Below, piece after piece: positions 9,639-19,325 of a stretch of DNA of 64,000 nt. This DNA comes from Rubritepida flocculans DSM 14296 (GTDB taxonomy: Bacteria; Pseudomonadota; Alphaproteobacteria; Acetobacterales; Acetobacteraceae). The position numbers and the translations under genes were made by a program. The stretch's first letter is position 1. Each line of letters starts with the position of its first letter. The stretch spans positions 1 through 64,000 of the forward strand of contig NZ_AUDH01000006.1 in NCBI RefSeq assembly GCF_000425365.1. The letters run 5' to 3'. A model generated the notes under the pieces. It worked only from the letters and a program-made list of their open reading frames with translations, made no database searches and was not told the origin of the DNA.

Positions 9639-10837
9639 GCCGCCGCCGGCAGGCCGAGCTCGGCCGCGAGCCGCGTGGCGAGGGCGAGCAGCGCGCGGTC
9701 CCGCCCCGCGCCGGCGACGAGGGAGAGGCCGACCGGCGCGCCCTCCACCTTGCCCACGGGCAGGCTCACCTCGCAGAGCGAGGCGAGGCCGGCGATGGCG
9801 GTCACACCCATGGTGCTCTCGCGCACCGCGTTCTGCTCGGCCTGGCTCGCGCCGAGCTTCGGGGCGGGAATGGGGCTGGTGGGGTAGGCCAGCACCGCGC
9901 CGCCGGCCAGCAGCGCGGCCATGCGGCGCTTGAAGACGCGGCGGAAGGCGCGGCCCTGGGCGGCCTTCGCGGGCGGCATGTCGCGCGCCGCGGCGAAGCG
10001 CTCGCCCACGCCGGGGCCGAACTGCGGCTGGGTCGCGGCGATCCAGGCGCCGAGCGAGGCCCAGGCCTCCTGCGCCTGCATGCAGCGGAAATGTTCGTAG
10101 AGGGCGGGCAGCCCCTCGGGCGCGACATCCACCGGCAGGGCCGGGCCCGTCAGCCGCTCCAGCGCCGCCATCGCCGGGGCCATGGCGGCGGCGGTGGCCG
10201 GGCGGGCGTTGATCCAGGCCTCGTTTACCTTCAGCACGGGGCCGAGCGGCGCGTCGCTGGCCTCGGCGGGCAGCAGCACCTCGCCCACGCGCTGCAGCAC
10301 GGCGGCGCTGCGGGCGAACCAGCCGCAGGTGTCGAAGCTCGGCCCCAGCGGGCAGGCGCCGGCGAGGCTCACCGCCCCCCAGCTCGGCCGGATGCCGAAG
10401 ACGCCGCAATAGCTGGCCGGGATGCGCACGCTGCCGCCGGTGTCGGAGCCGAGCGCGAAGTCCACCGTGCCGGCGGCCACCGCGGCGGCCGAGCCGCAGG
10501 AGGAGCCGCCGGGGAAGCGATCCGGCGCGGCGGGGTTGAGGGGCGTGCCGTGCCAGACATTCTCGCCCGTCAGGCCATAGGCCAGCTCCACCGTCTTGGT
10601 CTTGCCCTCGCAGCGCGCCCCCGCCTCCAGCAGCGCGAGCACGGCCGGGGCGGTGGCGGCCGCGACGGGGTGGGTGCGCTCCCAGTCCGGGTTGCCGTAG
10701 CTGGTGGGGTGGCCGGCGATGTCGAAAAGATCCTTCACCGCGAAGGTCAGCCCGTCGAGCGCGCCCGCGCCGGTGGGCGGCAGGATCAGGCGCTCGCCGG
10801 GGATGAAGGCCTGGGCGGTGTCGGGGGCGGGGGTCAA
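9635..10837 (-). CDS. Amidase-signature family amidase
   Basis: A 400-residue amidase of the Ser-cisSer-Lys class, which hydrolyses carboxamides in the cytoplasm. The catalytic Lys is in FAVKDLFDIAG (near residue 32). The signature region GGSSCGSAAAVAAG and GSDTGGSVRIPAS holds the two serines (about residues 112-150). I favour the TTG start at 10837 because GAGAGG lies seven bases upstream and the N-terminus then aligns with family members; the ATG at 10921 would add 28 Arg/Pro-rich residues. The gene overlaps the GNAT gene by four bases. The substrate cannot be read from sequence. Confidence 0.87.
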   Translation of the reverse strand: MTPAPDTAQAFIPGERLILPPTGAGALDGLTFAVKDLFDIAGHPTSYGNPDWERTHPVAAATAPAVLALLEAGARCEGKTKTVELAYGLTGENVWHGTPLNPAAPDRFPGGSSCGSAAAVAAGTVDFALGSDTGGSVRIPASYCGVFGIRPSWGAVSLAGACPLGPSFDTCGWFARSAAVLQRVGEVLLPAEASDAPLGPVLKVNEAWINARPATAAAMAPAMAALERLTGPALPVDVAPEGLPALYEHFRCMQAQEAWASLGAWIAATQPQFGPGVGERFAAARDMPPAKAAQGRAFRRVFKRRMAALLAGGAVLAYPTSPIPAPKLGASQAEQNAVRESTMGVTAIAGLASLCEVSLPVGKVEGAPVGLSLVAGAGRDRALLALATRLAAELGLPAAA

Positions 10838-10922
10838 GGCGGACCTCTCGGGCGTGGGACGGGCGCGCCATGCTATGCGGCGGGGCGCGGCGCGCAAGGC
10901 GTGCGGCGCCGGGAAAGGCATA

Positions 10923-10950
10923 CGCCCGGCGGGAGGGATCCCGCCGGGCG
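10923..10950 (-). terminator. Probable intrinsic terminator of the phytase-like gene
   Basis: Perfect 11-base arms CGCCCGGCGGG (10923-10933) and CCCGCCGGGCG (10940-10950) with loop AGGGAT, 23 bases after the stop of the minus-strand gene. A short T-containing stretch (ATGCCTTTCC) follows in the minus direction. Confidence 0.65.
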
Positions 10951-10973
10951 CCGCCGTTCACCTGCCGAGGCGA

Positions 10974-12356
10974 TCAGCGCGCGCGCAGGAATTCCGGCAC
11001 GTGCAGCAGGATCAGCTCGTTGTCGTCGGCGCGGGTGAGGTGCCGGCCCGCCGAGAAGGGCAGGTTGTTGTCGTTGCCGACGATGATGTGGTCGGCATCC
11101 ACCATCGCCACGTTCTCGATGGTGAAGAAGGGGAAGGTGAACACCGTGTCGTCCGCGCCCGGCGCGCGGTCCCCCCGCTGGCGGGCGATGCGCTCGGGGT
11201 CGCGGATGGCCATCAGGTCGATGTGGCCGATCTTGCGCACGAAGCCCTCGGCGTCCACCGCGCCCATGTCCACGAGATAGACGCGCTTGAAGCGCGCGGG
11301 CATGGCGAAGCAGGGGGCCTGGTGCGTGCTGGTCTGGCCCTGGGCGCAGGCGCGGGAGGGGTCGCCCTCGCCGTTGTCGCGCTCGATGACCAGGGCGCGG
11401 CGGTCGTCGATGAAGTTGAAGTCGCCGATCGCCGTGGCGCCGGGCTCGAGGCGGTAGCGCACCGTGCGGCCCGTCCAGGCCATGCGCGTCACGTCGAACT
11501 CCAGCACGCGCAGGAAGGCGCCCTCGGCCTCGGCGCTGTTGGGGGCGAAGAGCGTCTGCTCCATCAGCGCCCAGGCGGTGCGGCCGTCCGGCGTCAGCGC
11601 CAGCCCCTCGTAGCCGCCCGAACGGCGCACGCGGAAGCCCAGGCCCTGGGTCGGGTTGGCGGGGATCACGTTGGCGTGATGCTCGGGCGCGCGCAGCACC
11701 TGGCCGTCCAGCATCGTCTCGATGACGCGCAGCAGCCGGCCCTCGCCGTCCACGTGCAGCAGATAGGGGCCGAACTCGTCGCCGATCAGGAAGCTGCCGT
11801 CGGGCAGCGGCTGGATGCTCTCGATGTCGAAGTCCTGCCCGGTGAGATAGCGGCTGGCCGTCGCTTCCGTCAGGATCGGGAAGGGCGCCACGCGGTTGGG
11901 GTCGGAGAGCGCGATGCTGCGCTCCACCGTCACCTGGCCGGTCTGCCAGTTCGGGCGGACACGGAAGAGGTAGAGCAGCGCATCCGCCGAGTTGCGGCGG
12001 TTGCCGAAGCCGTTGTCGCTCGTCACCCAGTAGCTGCCGTCGCCGGCGGGCTTGATGCCGGAGAAGCCCTGCACGGGCTGGCCCTGGAAGGGCAGCGAAA
12101 GGCCGGTGGGGCGGTCGCCATAGCCGGGCAGGCTCACGCTCGGGCGGCTGCCGGGCTGCTCCACGCGCGCGTTGCCGGGGCCGGTGAAGCGGCCGGAAAT
12201 GCGGAAATACTCGGGCGCATCGGCCGGCGGCTGGATGAAGGTGCCGGCGGGCAGGATGGCCTGGCCGGCGAGCCGCGCCTCGAAGCGCGTATCGGCGCTG
12301 GCGGTCCCGGCGGCGAGGCCGAGCAGCGCGGTGGTGGCGAGCAGAAGACGGCGCAT
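10974..12356 (-). CDS. Secreted esterase-like/phytase-like beta-propeller protein
   Basis: A 460-residue exported protein with an N-terminal signal peptide (MRRLLLATTALLGLAAGTASA, cut near residue 21). The body matches the 'esterase-like activity of phytase' family: QGFSGIKPAGDGSYWVTSDN, then IQPLPDGSFLIGDEFGPYLLH, GYEGLALTPDGRTAWALMEQ and NNLPFSAGR near the end. Repeated Asp/Gly-rich blades suggest a beta-propeller that binds metal and acts on phosphate esters in the periplasm. The exact reaction is not proven for this family. It stands alone on the minus strand with its own terminator hairpin. Confidence 0.85.
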   Translation of the reverse strand: MRRLLLATTALLGLAAGTASADTRFEARLAGQAILPAGTFIQPPADAPEYFRISGRFTGPGNARVEQPGSRPSVSLPGYGDRPTGLSLPFQGQPVQGFSGIKPAGDGSYWVTSDNGFGNRRNSADALLYLFRVRPNWQTGQVTVERSIALSDPNRVAPFPILTEATASRYLTGQDFDIESIQPLPDGSFLIGDEFGPYLLHVDGEGRLLRVIETMLDGQVLRAPEHHANVIPANPTQGLGFRVRRSGGYEGLALTPDGRTAWALMEQTLFAPNSAEAEGAFLRVLEFDVTRMAWTGRTVRYRLEPGATAIGDFNFIDDRRALVIERDNGEGDPSRACAQGQTSTHQAPCFAMPARFKRVYLVDMGAVDAEGFVRKIGHIDLMAIRDPERIARQRGDRAPGADDTVFTFPFFTIENVAMVDADHIIVGNDNNLPFSAGRHLTRADDNELILLHVPEFLRAR

Positions 12357-12447
12357 GGAAAGACTCTCCCTTTCCCCAGTCTCGGGGCGGGCGTGCGCCT
12401 AGAGCGCCGAGATGACGCGCGAATGACGCCGAAATGAATCTCGTCGG

Positions 12448-13158
12448 TCAGCCGCCGCGCGAGAGGGAGTTGCGCGGCGCGCCCGAGGCGTCCCAGTTCG
12501 CGTCGTCGAGCCAGGCGGCGATGGCCTCGCGCCGGGCGGGCCATTCCTCCTCGAGGATCGAGAACCAGGCCGTGTCCCGCCGCCGCCCCTTCACCACCAG
12601 GATGTTGCGCAGCGTGCCCTCATAGGTGAAGCCGAGCCGCGCCGCCGCCCGGCGCGAGGGCGCGTTCAGCGCATGGCATTTCCAGACGAGGCGGCGGTAG
12701 CCGAGATCGTCCATCGCATGGCGCATCAGCAGGAACATCGCCTCGGTGGCCGCGCGGGTGCGCTGCATGCGCGGGCTGAACCAGATGTTGCCGATCTCGA
12801 TGTTGGCGTGGGCGGGGAAGATCTCCATCAGCGAGAGCCAGCCATCCACCGTGCCCGTGCGGTGCGGGCGCACCGCCCAGACCATCGGGTCATGGGTGGT
12901 GGCGAAGCCGCCGATGAACTGACCAAGCGCCGCCTCGTCGGCGAAGGGCCCGTAGCCCATGTAGGCGAAGGAGGCGCCCGTGGGGTCGGAGAGGCAGGCG
13001 CGCCAGAGATCGGGCACATGGCGCATGTGCAGCGGCTCGAGATCCACGCTGCGGCCGCGGTGCGGCACGCGGGCGGGCAGCGGGCGGGGCGTGGGGTCCA
13101 CGCGAGGGCCGAGCGGGGGGTCGGTCTCGGGATCGCGGGGCGGGAGGAAATCGGCCAT
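12448..13158 (-). CDS. GNAT N-acetyltransferase, RimJ/RimL type
   Basis: A 236-residue acetyltransferase from ATG 13158. The N-terminal third is Pro/Arg-rich. GRSVDLEPLHMRHVPDLWRA begins the GNAT fold, IGNIWFSPRMQRTRAATEAMFLLM covers the acetyl-CoA site, and NAPSRRAAARLGFTYEGTLR is the typical C-terminal helix and strand. This group acetylates protein N-termini or small amines; the substrate is unknown. It is divergent from the ferredoxin reductase gene, sharing a roughly 100-base upstream region. Confidence 0.87.
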   Translation of the reverse strand: MADFLPPRDPETDPPLGPRVDPTPRPLPARVPHRGRSVDLEPLHMRHVPDLWRACLSDPTGASFAYMGYGPFADEAALGQFIGGFATTHDPMVWAVRPHRTGTVDGWLSLMEIFPAHANIEIGNIWFSPRMQRTRAATEAMFLLMRHAMDDLGYRRLVWKCHALNAPSRRAAARLGFTYEGTLRNILVVKGRRRDTAWFSILEEEWPARREAIAAWLDDANWDASGAPRNSLSRGG

Positions 13159-13259
13159 GCGCCCAAGGCTCGCGCGCGGCTTGCGCCCGCGCAAGGCGGG
13201 CCGGGGTTGCAACATGTCCACTTGCGCCCGCCGCGTCCGCCCCGCATAGGCGGGCCGTC

Positions 13260-14081
13260 ATGCAAGAGCGCCCGATGACCGAGACCGCCGACGCCGTCCT
13301 GACCGCGCCCAAGGGCTACACGCTCGAGGAGGTCACCTGGGTCCATCACTGGACCGACCGGCTCTTCTCCTTCCGCTGCACCCGTGCGCCGGCGCTGCGC
13401 TTCACCTCCGGCCAGTTCACCATGATCGGGCTGATGGTGGAGGGAAAGCCGCTGACGCGCGCCTATTCCATGGTCAGCCCCGCCTGGGAGGAGCATCTGG
13501 AGTTCCTCTCCATCAAGGTGCCGGACGGGCCGCTCACCTCGCGGCTGCAGCACATCCGGGTGGGCGAGCGGGTGCTGATCGGCCAGAAGCCCGTGGGCAC
13601 GCTGGTGCCGGAGAACCTGCTGCCCGGGCGCAACCTCTGGCTGCTCGCCACCGGCACGGGGCTCGCGCCCTTCATGTCGCTGATCCGCGACCCCGAGATC
13701 TACGACCGCTACGAGCGCGTGGTGCTGGCGCACACGGTGCGGCAGGTGGCCGAGCTCGCCTACCGCGAGCTCATCACCCAGGAGCTGCCGCGCCACGAGC
13801 TGCTGGGCGAGATGGTGGCGCAGAAGCTGATCTACCTGCCGGCCGTGACGCGCGAGCCCTTCCCGGTGCAGGGGCGCATCACCACGCGCCTCGAACAGGG
13901 CCTCGCCGAGCGCGAGGCCGGGGTGGCGCCCCTCTCGCCCGAGCATGACCGCGCGATGATCTGCGGCAGCGAGGCGATGAACGCCGACTGCAAGGCGCTG
14001 CTGGAGGCGCGCGGCTTCGTCGAGGGCAGCAACAGCGCGCCCGGGACCTATGTGCTCGAGAAGGCCTTCGTGACGAAGTAG
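13260..14081 (+). CDS. fpr: Ferredoxin/flavodoxin-NADP(+) reductase
   Basis: A 273-residue FAD enzyme that moves electrons between NADPH and ferredoxin or flavodoxin in the cytoplasm. The FAD-binding motif is LTRAYSMVSPAWEEHLEFLS (about residues 65-84), the NADP site is LLATGTGLAPFMSLIRD (about 129-145), and ICGSEAMNADCKALLEARGF marks the C-terminal NADP lobe. The terminal sequence ends in KAFVTK without the aromatic last residue seen in plastid enzymes, as expected for the bacterial subclass. ATG 13260 is used; ATG 13275 (MTETADAV) is an equally possible start. Confidence 0.93.
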   Translation: MQERPMTETADAVLTAPKGYTLEEVTWVHHWTDRLFSFRCTRAPALRFTSGQFTMIGLMVEGKPLTRAYSMVSPAWEEHLEFLSIKVPDGPLTSRLQHIRVGERVLIGQKPVGTLVPENLLPGRNLWLLATGTGLAPFMSLIRDPEIYDRYERVVLAHTVRQVAELAYRELITQELPRHELLGEMVAQKLIYLPAVTREPFPVQGRITTRLEQGLAEREAGVAPLSPEHDRAMICGSEAMNADCKALLEARGFVEGSNSAPGTYVLEKAFVTK

Positions 14082-14143
14082 CCCGCCTGGACAGACTCCC
14101 CGCCCGGCGCGACGCTCGGCCCCGGGCGCCTCAGCGCGAGGAT

Positions 14144-14163
14144 CCGGCCGCGGGCGCGGCCGG
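14144..14163 (+). terminator. GC hairpin in the gap after fpr
   Basis: Arms CCGGCCGCG (14144-14152) and CGCGGCCGG (14155-14163) form a perfect palindrome about 60 bases after the fpr stop, without a T-run. The rest of 14082-14253 holds nothing else I can name. Confidence 0.4.
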
Positions 14164-14253
14164 CGCCGCCCACTCCACAGCGTGGCCGGATCTCCCCGCC
14201 GCGCGGCGAAGCCCGGCACGCAGCGCGCGCCCGGCCTCTGAGGGCAGGAAAGC

Positions 14254-14577
14254 ATGATCGTCGAAGAGCGCATCTACACGCTGCACCCGGGCCAGACGGC
14301 CTTCTACCTCGCCACCTACGAGGCCGAGGGCATGCCCATCCAGAAGCGCATCCTGGGGCGCATGGTGGGCTACTACACCACCGAGTTCGGCCCGCTGAAC
14401 CAGGTGATCCACATGTGGGCCTATGAGAGCCTGGCCGAGCGCGCGGAGCGCCGCGCCGCCCTGTTCAAGGACCAGGGCTGGCTCGACTACCTCAAGAAGG
14501 TGCGCCCCTGCGTGGCCACGCAGGAGTCGAAGCTGCTCATGCCCGCGCCCTTCCTCACGGTGAAATGGCAGGACTGA
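14254..14577 (+). CDS. NIPSNAP-family protein
   Basis: A 107-residue small protein of the NIPSNAP family: MIVEERIYTLHPGQTAFYLA at the start, then LGRMVGYYTTEFGPLNQVIHMWAYES in the middle, which forms the dimeric alpha-beta barrel. AGGAAA precedes ATG 14254. Bacterial members are often found near catabolic genes but their reaction is not known. It is followed convergently by proC. Confidence 0.9.
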   Translation: MIVEERIYTLHPGQTAFYLATYEAEGMPIQKRILGRMVGYYTTEFGPLNQVIHMWAYESLAERAERRAALFKDQGWLDYLKKVRPCVATQESKLLMPAPFLTVKWQD

Positions 14578-14598
14578 TGCGGGGGGCGCGCCGCCCCC

Positions 14599-15408
14599 TC
14601 ACCCCGCAAGCTCGCGCGAGCGGGCGGTGGCGGCGGCGATCGCCTCGCGCATCAGGTCGGGCAGCGCGCCCTCGCGCATCAGCACGGCCAGGGCGCGCTC
14701 GGTCGTGCCCTTGGGGCTCGTGACGTTGCGGCGAAGCTGCGCCGCGTCCTCCGCGCTCGCGGCCAGCAGCGCGCCCGAGCCGGCGACCGTGGCGCGCGCC
14801 ATGCGCCGCGCGAGATCGGGCGGGATGCCCTGGGCCAGCGCCGCCTGCTCCAGCACCTCGGCCAGCAGGAACACATAGGCCGGCCCGCCGCCCGAGACGG
14901 CGGTGACGGGGTCAAGCAGCCCCTCCTCCTCCACCCAGGCGGCCTCGCCGATGGCCGACAGCAGCCGGTCGCACAGGGCGCGCTGGGCCGCGTCCACCCC
15001 CGGGCCGGCGAAGGCCACGGTGAAGCCCTGGCGCACGGCGGCGGGGGTGTTGGGCATGGCGCGCACCACCCGCGCGCCCTCGCCCAGCAGGGCCGTCATG
15101 CCCGCCACGGTGCGGCCGGCCATGATGGAGAGGAACACCGTCCCTGGCCGCACCAGCCCCCGCAGCAGCGGCAGCGCCGCCGGCGCCTCCTGCGGCTTGG
15201 TGGCGAGGATCACGGCCGCCGGGGCGAAGCCCGGGGGGATGTCGGCGGCGGCGGCGACATGGCGCAGCCGCCCTGCGAAGGGGGCGAAGGCGGGGGCGTG
15301 CGGCTCCACCACCAGGCTTTCCGGATCGAGCCCCTGCTCGAGCCAGCCGGCCAGCATCGCACCCCCCATCTTGCCGCAGCCGAGAAGCAGCAGGGGCGGC
15401 AGGGCCAT
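14599..15408 (-). CDS. proC: Pyrroline-5-carboxylate reductase
   Basis: A 269-residue enzyme for the last step of proline synthesis, reducing 1-pyrroline-5-carboxylate with NAD(P)H. The Rossmann start is LLLGCGKMGGAMLAGW (residues about 7-22), VRAMPNTPAAVRQG is in the middle, and the family signature appears as GGGPAYVFLLAE and VTSPKGTTERAL in the C-terminal dimer domain. It starts four bases after the dnaA stop on the same strand and is probably read from the dnaA transcript. Confidence 0.95.
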   Translation of the reverse strand: MALPPLLLLGCGKMGGAMLAGWLEQGLDPESLVVEPHAPAFAPFAGRLRHVAAAADIPPGFAPAAVILATKPQEAPAALPLLRGLVRPGTVFLSIMAGRTVAGMTALLGEGARVVRAMPNTPAAVRQGFTVAFAGPGVDAAQRALCDRLLSAIGEAAWVEEEGLLDPVTAVSGGGPAYVFLLAEVLEQAALAQGIPPDLARRMARATVAGSGALLAASAEDAAQLRRNVTSPKGTTERALAVLMREGALPDLMREAIAAATARSRELAG

Positions 15409-15411
15409 GCG

Positions 15412-16839
15412 TCAGCTCTCCAGCATCTTGCGCAGCAGCGTCACGTCCTCGGCGAAGGCCGGATCCTCCTGCATGAGCGCGGTGATGCGCTGCACGGCGT
15501 GCAGCACGGTGGTGTGGTCGCGGTTGCCGAAGCGCTTGCCGATCTCGGGCAGGGAGCGGGAGGTGAGCTGCTTGGCGAGATACATCGCCACCTGCCGCGG
15601 CCGCGCCACCGAGCGCGAGCGGCGCGAGGAGGCCATCTCGGTCAGGCGGATGTTGTAGTGCTCGGCCACCTTGCGCTGGATGTCGTCGATCGAGACGCGC
15701 TTGTCGTGCGCGCGCAGGATGTCGCCCAGCGCGTCGGTCGCCATCTCGAGGGTGACGGGCCGGCCGAACAGCTTGGCGTGGGCGAGGATGCGGTTCAGCG
15801 CGCCCTCCAGCTCGCGCACATTGGTCGCGATCTTGCGCGCCAGCAGCTCGAGCACGCGCGGCGGCACCTCCACCCCGGCCTGGGCGGCCTTGGCGTCGAG
15901 GATGGCGAGGCGCAGCTCGTAGGTGGTGGCGTGCAGGTCGGCCACGATGCCGCCGGAGAGGCGGGTGCGCAGCCGGTCCTCGATGCCCGAGAGGTCGTTG
16001 GGCGCCTTGTCGGCGGAGATGACGATCTGCTTGCCCGCGTCGATCAGCGCGTTGAAGGTGTGGAAGAACTCCTCCTGCGTGTTGTCCTTGCCGATCAGGA
16101 ACTGCAGGTCGTCCACCATCAGCACATGGACGGAGCGGAGCTGCGACTTGAACTCCATCGTGTTCTGCGTGCGCAGCGCGTTGATGAAGCGGTACATGAA
16201 CTTCTCGGCCGACATGTAGGCGACCTGCAGGCTCGGATCGCGCGCGCGCAGCGCCCAGGCGATGGCGTGCATCAGGTGCGTCTTGCCGAGCCCCACCCCG
16301 CCGTAGAGGAAGAGCGGGTTGAACCCCGCCTGGGCCGGGCGCTCGGCCACGCGGCGGGCGCAGGCATGGGCGAACTCGTTGGGCTTGCCGATCACGAAGC
16401 TGTCGAAGGTCCAGCGCGGGTCGAGCGGCAGCATCCAGTCGCCGCGCTGGGCCTCGGCCTGGGCCGGGGTCGGGGTGGGCGCGGGGGAGAGGCGCTCGGC
16501 GAGCGGCGCGGCCGGCTCGGCCGTCTCGCGCGCCGCCGTGCCGGCGGCGGCCCCGCCGGCGGCCACCCGCAGCTCCACCCGGCGCACGCCGGGCATCTCG
16601 GCCTGGCACAGCGCGCGCAGCCGGTCGCCGTAATGCTCGCGCACCCAGTCGCGCAGGAAGCGCGTGGGCAGGGTGATGTCGAGCGTGTCGCCCTCCTGCC
16701 CGGCCAGCGTCATCTGCTTGAGCCAGCTCCGATACTCGGCTTCGCCCACCTCCTGGCGCAGGCGCGCGCGGACCTTGGCCCAGGCGGCGGCGGATTTTCC
16801 GGCATTGCTGGGGGAACGCTCGCCGGACTCGTGCTCCAT
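15412..16839 (-). CDS. dnaA: Chromosomal replication initiator DnaA
   Basis: A 475-residue DnaA. Domain I is at about residues 15-85 (WAKVRARLRQEVGEAEYRSWL). A Pro/Ala linker follows. The AAA+ domain begins near residue 140 with FDSFVIGKPNEFAHA. Walker A is GGVGLGKTHLMHA, Walker B is VLMVDDLQFLIGK, and sensor sequences surround EDRLRTRLSGG. The C-terminal DNA-binding domain contains RPRQVAMYLAKQLT and the signature FGNRDHTTVLHA. ATG 16839 was chosen because domain I starts correctly there; a longer in-frame extension is low-complexity. I see no cluster of DnaA boxes beside it, so the origin is not assigned here. Confidence 0.97.
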   Translation of the reverse strand: MEHESGERSPSNAGKSAAAWAKVRARLRQEVGEAEYRSWLKQMTLAGQEGDTLDITLPTRFLRDWVREHYGDRLRALCQAEMPGVRRVELRVAAGGAAAGTAARETAEPAAPLAERLSPAPTPTPAQAEAQRGDWMLPLDPRWTFDSFVIGKPNEFAHACARRVAERPAQAGFNPLFLYGGVGLGKTHLMHAIAWALRARDPSLQVAYMSAEKFMYRFINALRTQNTMEFKSQLRSVHVLMVDDLQFLIGKDNTQEEFFHTFNALIDAGKQIVISADKAPNDLSGIEDRLRTRLSGGIVADLHATTYELRLAILDAKAAQAGVEVPPRVLELLARKIATNVRELEGALNRILAHAKLFGRPVTLEMATDALGDILRAHDKRVSIDDIQRKVAEHYNIRLTEMASSRRSRSVARPRQVAMYLAKQLTSRSLPEIGKRFGNRDHTTVLHAVQRITALMQEDPAFAEDVTLLRKMLES

Positions 16840-17164
16840 CCTCGACCTCTGCCTTTCCGCCAGGGCGCAGCGCCCTCGCCCGCCATCCGGCGAGGGAGCG
16901 GGGGCTCCAGCGCCGGCACCCTTGGTTCTTGAGGGACGGCCCCGGCCTGCGCCCGACGCCCTCCCCGCCTCCTGTCCTTGACACACAGCGTAACGCGAGG
17001 CGGCGCGCGGAGGGAACTCCCCCAATGCCGCGCCCCACTCGCGCCCGACGGGTGTTGCAGAGAAGCTTCACCCGCGTTGCCGCGAAGTAGAACAGCAGTT
17101 TTCGCTGGCGGCTCGATTGGCCGCCAGTGACCGGAATTCTTGCGATATCTATGGGATGGGCGGC
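16840..17164. other. dnaA-rpsT intergenic region
   Basis: 325 bases without a supported gene. It holds the dnaA leader, a hairpin after rpsT (17105-17127) and a locally less GC-rich patch (about 17085-17160). No TTATCCACA-type DnaA boxes or AT-rich 13-mers are visible, so I do not call an origin. Confidence 0.6.
17105..17127 (-). terminator. Hairpin downstream of rpsT
   Basis: Arms CTGGCGGC (17105-17112) and GCCGCCAG (17120-17127) with a seven-base loop, 37 bases past the rpsT stop. There is no U-run in the minus direction, so it may attenuate rather than fully stop transcription towards dnaA. Confidence 0.5.
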
Positions 17165-17437
17165 TCAGCCCGCCGCGGCGATCGCCTTGATACGCGCGGA
17201 GAGGCGCGAGAGCTTGCGCGCCACGGTGTTGCGATGCAGCACGCCCTTGGTCACCGCGACATGCAGCTCCGGCTGCGCGGCGCGGAAGGCGGCCTCGGCC
17301 TGCGCCTTGTCCCCGCCCGCGATCGCCGCCTCCACCTTGCGCAGGAAGGTGCGCACGCGGGAACGCCGCATGCGGTTGCGCAGGGTGCGCTTCTCGGTCT
17401 GGCGAATGCGCTTGCGCGCGGAAGCGTTGTTGGCCAT
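17165..17437 (-). CDS. rpsT: 30S ribosomal protein S20
   Basis: A 90-residue basic protein starting [20 protein letters not shown], the standard S20 N-terminus, followed by [19 protein letters not shown] and a C-terminal [19 protein letters not shown] helix. It binds 16S rRNA early in small-subunit assembly. ATG 17437 was taken because upstream in-frame residues have no S20 similarity. It lies between echA and dnaA on the same strand, a gene order common in alphaproteobacteria. Confidence 0.97.
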   Translation of the reverse strand: MANNASARKRIRQTEKRTLRNRMRRSRVRTFLRKVEAAIAGGDKAQAEAAFRAAQPELHVAVTKGVLHRNTVARKLSRLSARIKAIAAAG

Positions 17438-17502
17438 GGCGGGCGGTGAGAGCTCTGTCGAGTGGGTGGCGATGGGCGGCGGGGACCGCCGCGGGAGGCG
17501 AG

Positions 17503-17532
17503 GGTGTAATCCCGCCCCGCCCCCAGCGTCAA
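17503..17532 (-). promoter_or_regulatory. Candidate sigma-70 promoter for rpsT
   Basis: On the minus strand TTGACG (17532-17527) is followed after 17 bases by TTACAC or after 18 bases by TACACC (17509-17503). The -35 is strong and the -10 is weak. Transcription would start near 17497, about 60 bases before the rpsT ATG. Confidence 0.45.
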
Positions 17533-17638
17533 GCCGAGCGGGGCGGGGTTGCGCCATCATGCCGGCCGGCGGCGTCGCGGCGCGCCGCCGCCTGCCGAGC
17601 GGGCCTGCGCGAAAGCTCCGGCCTGACCGCCGGCCGGC

Positions 17639-18415
<777 letters not shown>

Positions 18416-18425
18416 GGGCGCTCCC

Positions 18426-19322
18426 TCACCGCTGTTTCAGCGGGCAGTAGAAGGTGGATCGGCCGGACTGCACAAGCCGGGCGATGCCGCCGCAGCGCCG
18501 CCCGCCGGGGCAGTCCGCGCAGCGCTCGCCCGCGCGGCCATAGACGTCGAAGCGCTCCTGGAACACGCCGAGCTCCCCGTCCGCGCGCACATAGTCGCGC
18601 AGGCTGGAGCCGCCGGCGGCGATGGCCTCGGCCAGCACGGACTTGATGGCGGGCAGCAGCCGCGCCGCCCGCGCGCCGGGGATGGTGGCCGCGAGCCGGC
18701 GCGGCGAAATCCCGGCGCGGAACAGCGCCTCGCTCACATAGATGTTGCCGAGCCCCGCCACCGTCCGCTGGTCCAGCAGCGCGGCCTTGATGGGGGTGAA
18801 GCGGCCGGCGAGCGCGGCCTCCAGCGCCGCGAGATCGAAGGCCGGATCGAGCGGCTCCGGCCCGAGCCCCGCCAGCAGCGGGTGCGCGTCCTCGGCCTCG
18901 CGGGGCACGAGGTCGAGATGGCCGAAGCGGCGCGGGTCCACGAAGCCGATCCGCCAGCCGCCCTCCGTCTCCATCACCAGGTGCTCGTGCGCATCGGGCG
19001 GCTGGTTGTGGCCCCGCGCGTCCGAGGCCGCGCCCTGCGGGCCGAGCCGCGGCAGGAGGGGCGCGTCCCGGCGCCGCGCCACCATCCGGCCCGACATGCC
19101 GAGGTGGATGAGCAGGCTCGGCCGCCCCTCGAGGCGCATGAGCATGTATTTCCCGCGCCGGCGGAACCCCTCCACCCGCGCCCCCGTGAGCGTGGCGGCG
19201 AGGCCGGGCGGCAGGGGCCAGCGCAGATCGGCCCGGCGCAGCTCCGCCCGCGCGATCGCCTGCCCCTCCAGCACGGCGGCGAGGCCGCGCATGACGGTCT
19301 CGACCTCGGGCAGCTCCGGCAT
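18426..19322 (-). CDS. mutM: Formamidopyrimidine-DNA glycosylase with an altered zinc finger
   Basis: A 298-residue Fpg/MutM enzyme that removes 8-oxoguanine and related lesions. Catalytic Pro and Glu are in MPELPEVET, with Lys in [27 protein letters not shown] is the helix-two-turn-helix. The C-terminal zinc finger is unusual: it reads CADC, then PGGRRC, then [12 protein letters not shown]. In common members the last metal ligand is a second Cys two residues after FYC-P; here that position is Lys. An extra Cys (GRRC) stands eight residues after the first one. DNA reading confirms TGC CCG CTG AAA CAG CGG before the stop. Confidence 0.94.
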   Translation of the reverse strand: MPELPEVETVMRGLAAVLEGQAIARAELRRADLRWPLPPGLAATLTGARVEGFRRRGKYMLMRLEGRPSLLIHLGMSGRMVARRRDAPLLPRLGPQGAASDARGHNQPPDAHEHLVMETEGGWRIGFVDPRRFGHLDLVPREAEDAHPLLAGLGPEPLDPAFDLAALEAALAGRFTPIKAALLDQRTVAGLGNIYVSEALFRAGISPRRLAATIPGARAARLLPAIKSVLAEAIAAGGSSLRDYVRADGELGVFQERFDVYGRAGERCADCPGGRRCGGIARLVQSGRSTFYCPLKQR

Positions 19323-19325
19323 GGC

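Noticed and set aside
16840-17164. Replication origin beside dnaA
   Set aside because: No cluster of DnaA boxes or AT-rich unwinding repeats; in many alphaproteobacteria the origin is not next to dnaA.
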